A stretch of DNA of 6,569 bases from Bacillota bacterium. Lineage in GTDB: Bacteria; Bacillota; Bacilli; Paenibacillales; Paenibacillaceae. Each line of letters starts with the position of its first letter. The first letter of the stretch is position 1. Made by a program: the position numbers and the translations under genes. Shown here piece after piece: positions 5,036 through 6,569 of this stretch. The stretch spans positions 1-6,569 of the forward strand of contig JAEWJS010000022.1 in assembly GCA_023386495.1 (NCBI GenBank). Direction: 5' to 3'. The notes beneath the pieces were generated by a model. That model did not search any database. It was not told the origin of the DNA and worked only from the letters and a program-made list of their open reading frames with translations.

Positions 5036-6569
5036 GAATCGCGCAAGCGAATATCGACGGCTTCGGCAGGCTGCAAGATTCGCGGCTCGATCTCGATGCC
5101 GATACGGTGATCGTATACGGGCCGAACGAGGCGGGGAAAAGCACGCTATTCGGCTTCATTCGCTCGATGCTGTACGGGTATGCGACGCGAAGCAATCGAA
5201 TCGAGCGGCAAGAGCCTGTGTCCGGAGGCAAGCATGGCGGCAGGCTGCTGCTGCGCTCCGAGCATTACGGCGAGCTCGTCCTGGAGCGTTATGCCGGCGT
5301 GAACGGCGGCAAGCCCGGCCTGCGCCAGGCGCAAGGCGAAGGCTTCGCCGTATTGACGCAGCAGGAGCTAGAACGCAAGTATCTAGGCGGCATCTCAGAG
5401 AGCGCTTACCGGCAACTGTTCGCGATCAGCTTGACCGAGCTGCGCGAGGTGTCCGCGCTGCAGGACGAGGAGCTTGGCCGGCATCTGTACCATGCAGGCT
5501 TGAACGGCGGACGGCGCTTGGCCGCTGTTGAGAAGCAGCTGCAGCAAGAGATGGACGGCCTGTTCCGGCCCCGGGGGCAGAATCAGGCGATGAATCAGCT
5601 TCTGAAGCAGCTCGAACAGATCGAGAACAAGCTGCGAGGGCTTCCGGATTCGATTCATACCTACAATGAGACGTCTGAAGCGCTGGGTGTCGTCGAATTC
5701 GAATGCCGGCAGCTGGAGGAGGAGCTGCCCTCGCTGGTTATGCAGCGTGACCTTGCCGTGCGGGCGCTCGCGGTTCGGGATGCATGGCTTCGGCTCGCGG
5801 CGAATGCAGTCGAGCGGTCCGGGCTGACCGACGCTTCGCGCCTGCCGCCGGACGCAGAGACCAAATGGCGGTTATGGACGCAGGAGCAGCAGCGGCTGGA
5901 GGGTGAACGGCAGAGGCTGGAGACGGCGCTGACGAAGATGCGCGGCGAATGGTTTGCAGTAAGGGAGGCGAATGAAGCCGAGCGTGCAGGGAGCGGAGTG
6001 GAATTCGGGGCGGATGACGCTGAGCGTTCAGATGCAAGAGACCGTGTGGAATGGCCGCTGTTGACATTGGAAGCGGCGGCGGACAAGCTGCACATGTCCG
6101 CCGAGGCAATGCAAGCGCTTCGCGAGGCGCGCGGCGGCATAGCGGCGGACAAGCAGGCGCATGAAGAACGGCTGCGTAGACTGCTGGCGTCGATCTCGCC
6201 GGATTGGACCGTGCAGGAGCTGACGGCTTTCGATGGGACGATTGCGCTGCGAGATCGTGTCCGCGCATTCCGGGAGATGCTGCAAGCGGCGGAGCGGGAG
6301 GCCGGGCGCGCCAAGGAGGCGCTGCGCAGCGCGAACGAACAAGTGCGCGAAGCCGGCGCAGAGGCCGGCGCGATCGGGAATGAAGCCGAGGGCGGCAGCA
6401 GCGATGGCGAGCTGCGCGGCAGGCGTGACGCGCCGGAAGCAGAGGCGGCCGATGCCGACGGCTACGCATTCGTGCCGCAGACGAAGGAGGCGCTGCAGCA
6501 GGCGTGGGCAGCATTCGACGATGCCTGCCGCGCTTGGGAGCTGGAAGCGCTCCGCGCCATGCGCGATGC
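5032..6569 (+). CDS. yhaN: YhaN/SbcC-like AAA ATPase with coiled coil (3' end outside window)
   Basis: An open frame runs from the ATG at 5032 to the window end without a stop (512 full codons). The start MRIAQANIDGFGRL and Walker A GPNEAGKST (30-38) are typical of the YhaN branch of SbcC/Rad50-like ATPases. Further N-terminal-lobe landmarks are FIRSMLYGY (about 43-51), LTQQELERKYLGGIS and FAISLTELREVSAL. From about residue 180 the protein becomes Glu/Gln/Leu/Arg-rich and looks like a long coiled coil. Glu/Ala/Gly-rich, poorly patterned stretches at about 312-339 and 440-478 interrupt it. B. subtilis YhaN is about 960 residues, so about half is missing here, including Walker B and the signature motif. 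GGAGG at 5020-5024 lies 7 bases before the ATG, which overlaps the yhaO-like stop. The expected role is an ATP-driven clamp that works with the neighbouring nuclease on DNA ends. Confidence 0.92.
   Translation, partial: MRIAQANIDGFGRLQDSRLDLDADTVIVYGPNEAGKSTLFGFIRSMLYGYATRSNRIERQEPVSGGKHGGRLLLRSEHYGELVLERYAGVNGGKPGLRQAQGEGFAVLTQQELERKYLGGISESAYRQLFAISLTELREVSALQDEELGRHLYHAGLNGGRRLAAVEKQLQQEMDGLFRPRGQNQAMNQLLKQLEQIENKLRGLPDSIHTYNETSEALGVVEFECRQLEEELPSLVMQRDLAVRALAVRDAWLRLAANAVERSGLTDASRLPPDAETKWRLWTQEQQRLEGERQRLETALTKMRGEWFAVREANEAERAGSGVEFGADDAERSDARDRVEWPLLTLEAAADKLHMSAEAMQALREARGGIAADKQAHEERLRRLLASISPDWTVQELTAFDGTIALRDRVRAFREMLQAAEREAGRAKEALRSANEQVREAGAEAGAIGNEAEGGSSDGELRGRRDAPEAEAADADGYAFVPQTKEALQQAWAAFDDACRAWELEALRAMRD

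Noticed and set aside
5661..6514. Long open frames on the minus strand opposite yhaN (217 and 258 codons)
   Set aside because: They lie inside a clear YhaN coding frame in GC-rich DNA, where stop codons are rare on the opposite strand. The products are Ser/Ala/Arg/Pro-rich with no domain pattern.

Overview
The window reads as chromosomal DNA of a GC-rich, low-spore-forming-type Bacillota, most likely a Paenibacillus-like organism. The basis is strong AGGAGG-type ribosome binding sites, ATGA-coupled gene pairs, sigma-A-like promoters, and a yhaO-yhaN pair typical of Bacillus and its relatives. The coding regions look roughly 60% GC (estimated by eye). The taxon is an inference, since no rRNA or other marker is present.

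Layout. Positions 1 to about 126 hold the 3' end of a bacterial group II intron: domain V with an AGC triad and domain VI with a bulged A. This stretch is visibly poorer in GC (about 46% over the first 120 bases) than the genes. About 30 bases downstream, a PhzF-family isomerase gene (156-995) is translationally coupled through ATGA to a small DUF2164-family gene (992-1246). These two genes end at a Rho-independent terminator (1272-1302), which lies inside the end of the convergent gene on the minus strand.

That minus-strand gene (1243-2391) encodes a membrane-bound diguanylate cyclase with about seven transmembrane segments and a GGDEF domain. A compact divergent promoter region (about 2416-2490) separates it from a plus-strand run: a GT4 glycosyltransferase (2491-3669), a YhaO/SbcD-like metallophosphoesterase nuclease (3725-5035), and a YhaN/SbcC-like ATPase. 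The ATPase gene (from 5032) is cut off by the window end after 512 codons.

How it fits together. YhaO and YhaN are expected to form an SbcCD/Mre11-Rad50-like DNA-processing complex, and their genes overlap by 4 bases. The glycosyltransferase lies 55 bases upstream with no visible terminator between, so all three may be cotranscribed. The divergent promoter region has face-to-face -10 elements and a dyad, AACATATGTT, that resembles the Gram-positive LexA box (GAAC-N4-GTTC). The dyad is placed where one bound repressor could block both directions. This possible SOS-type control linking a nuclease complex, a glycosyltransferase and a c-di-GMP synthase is the most interesting hypothesis here, and it rests on inference. 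I saw no tRNA, rRNA, CRISPR array, transposase or wholly unknown multigene system. No gene-free gap exceeds about 155 bases.
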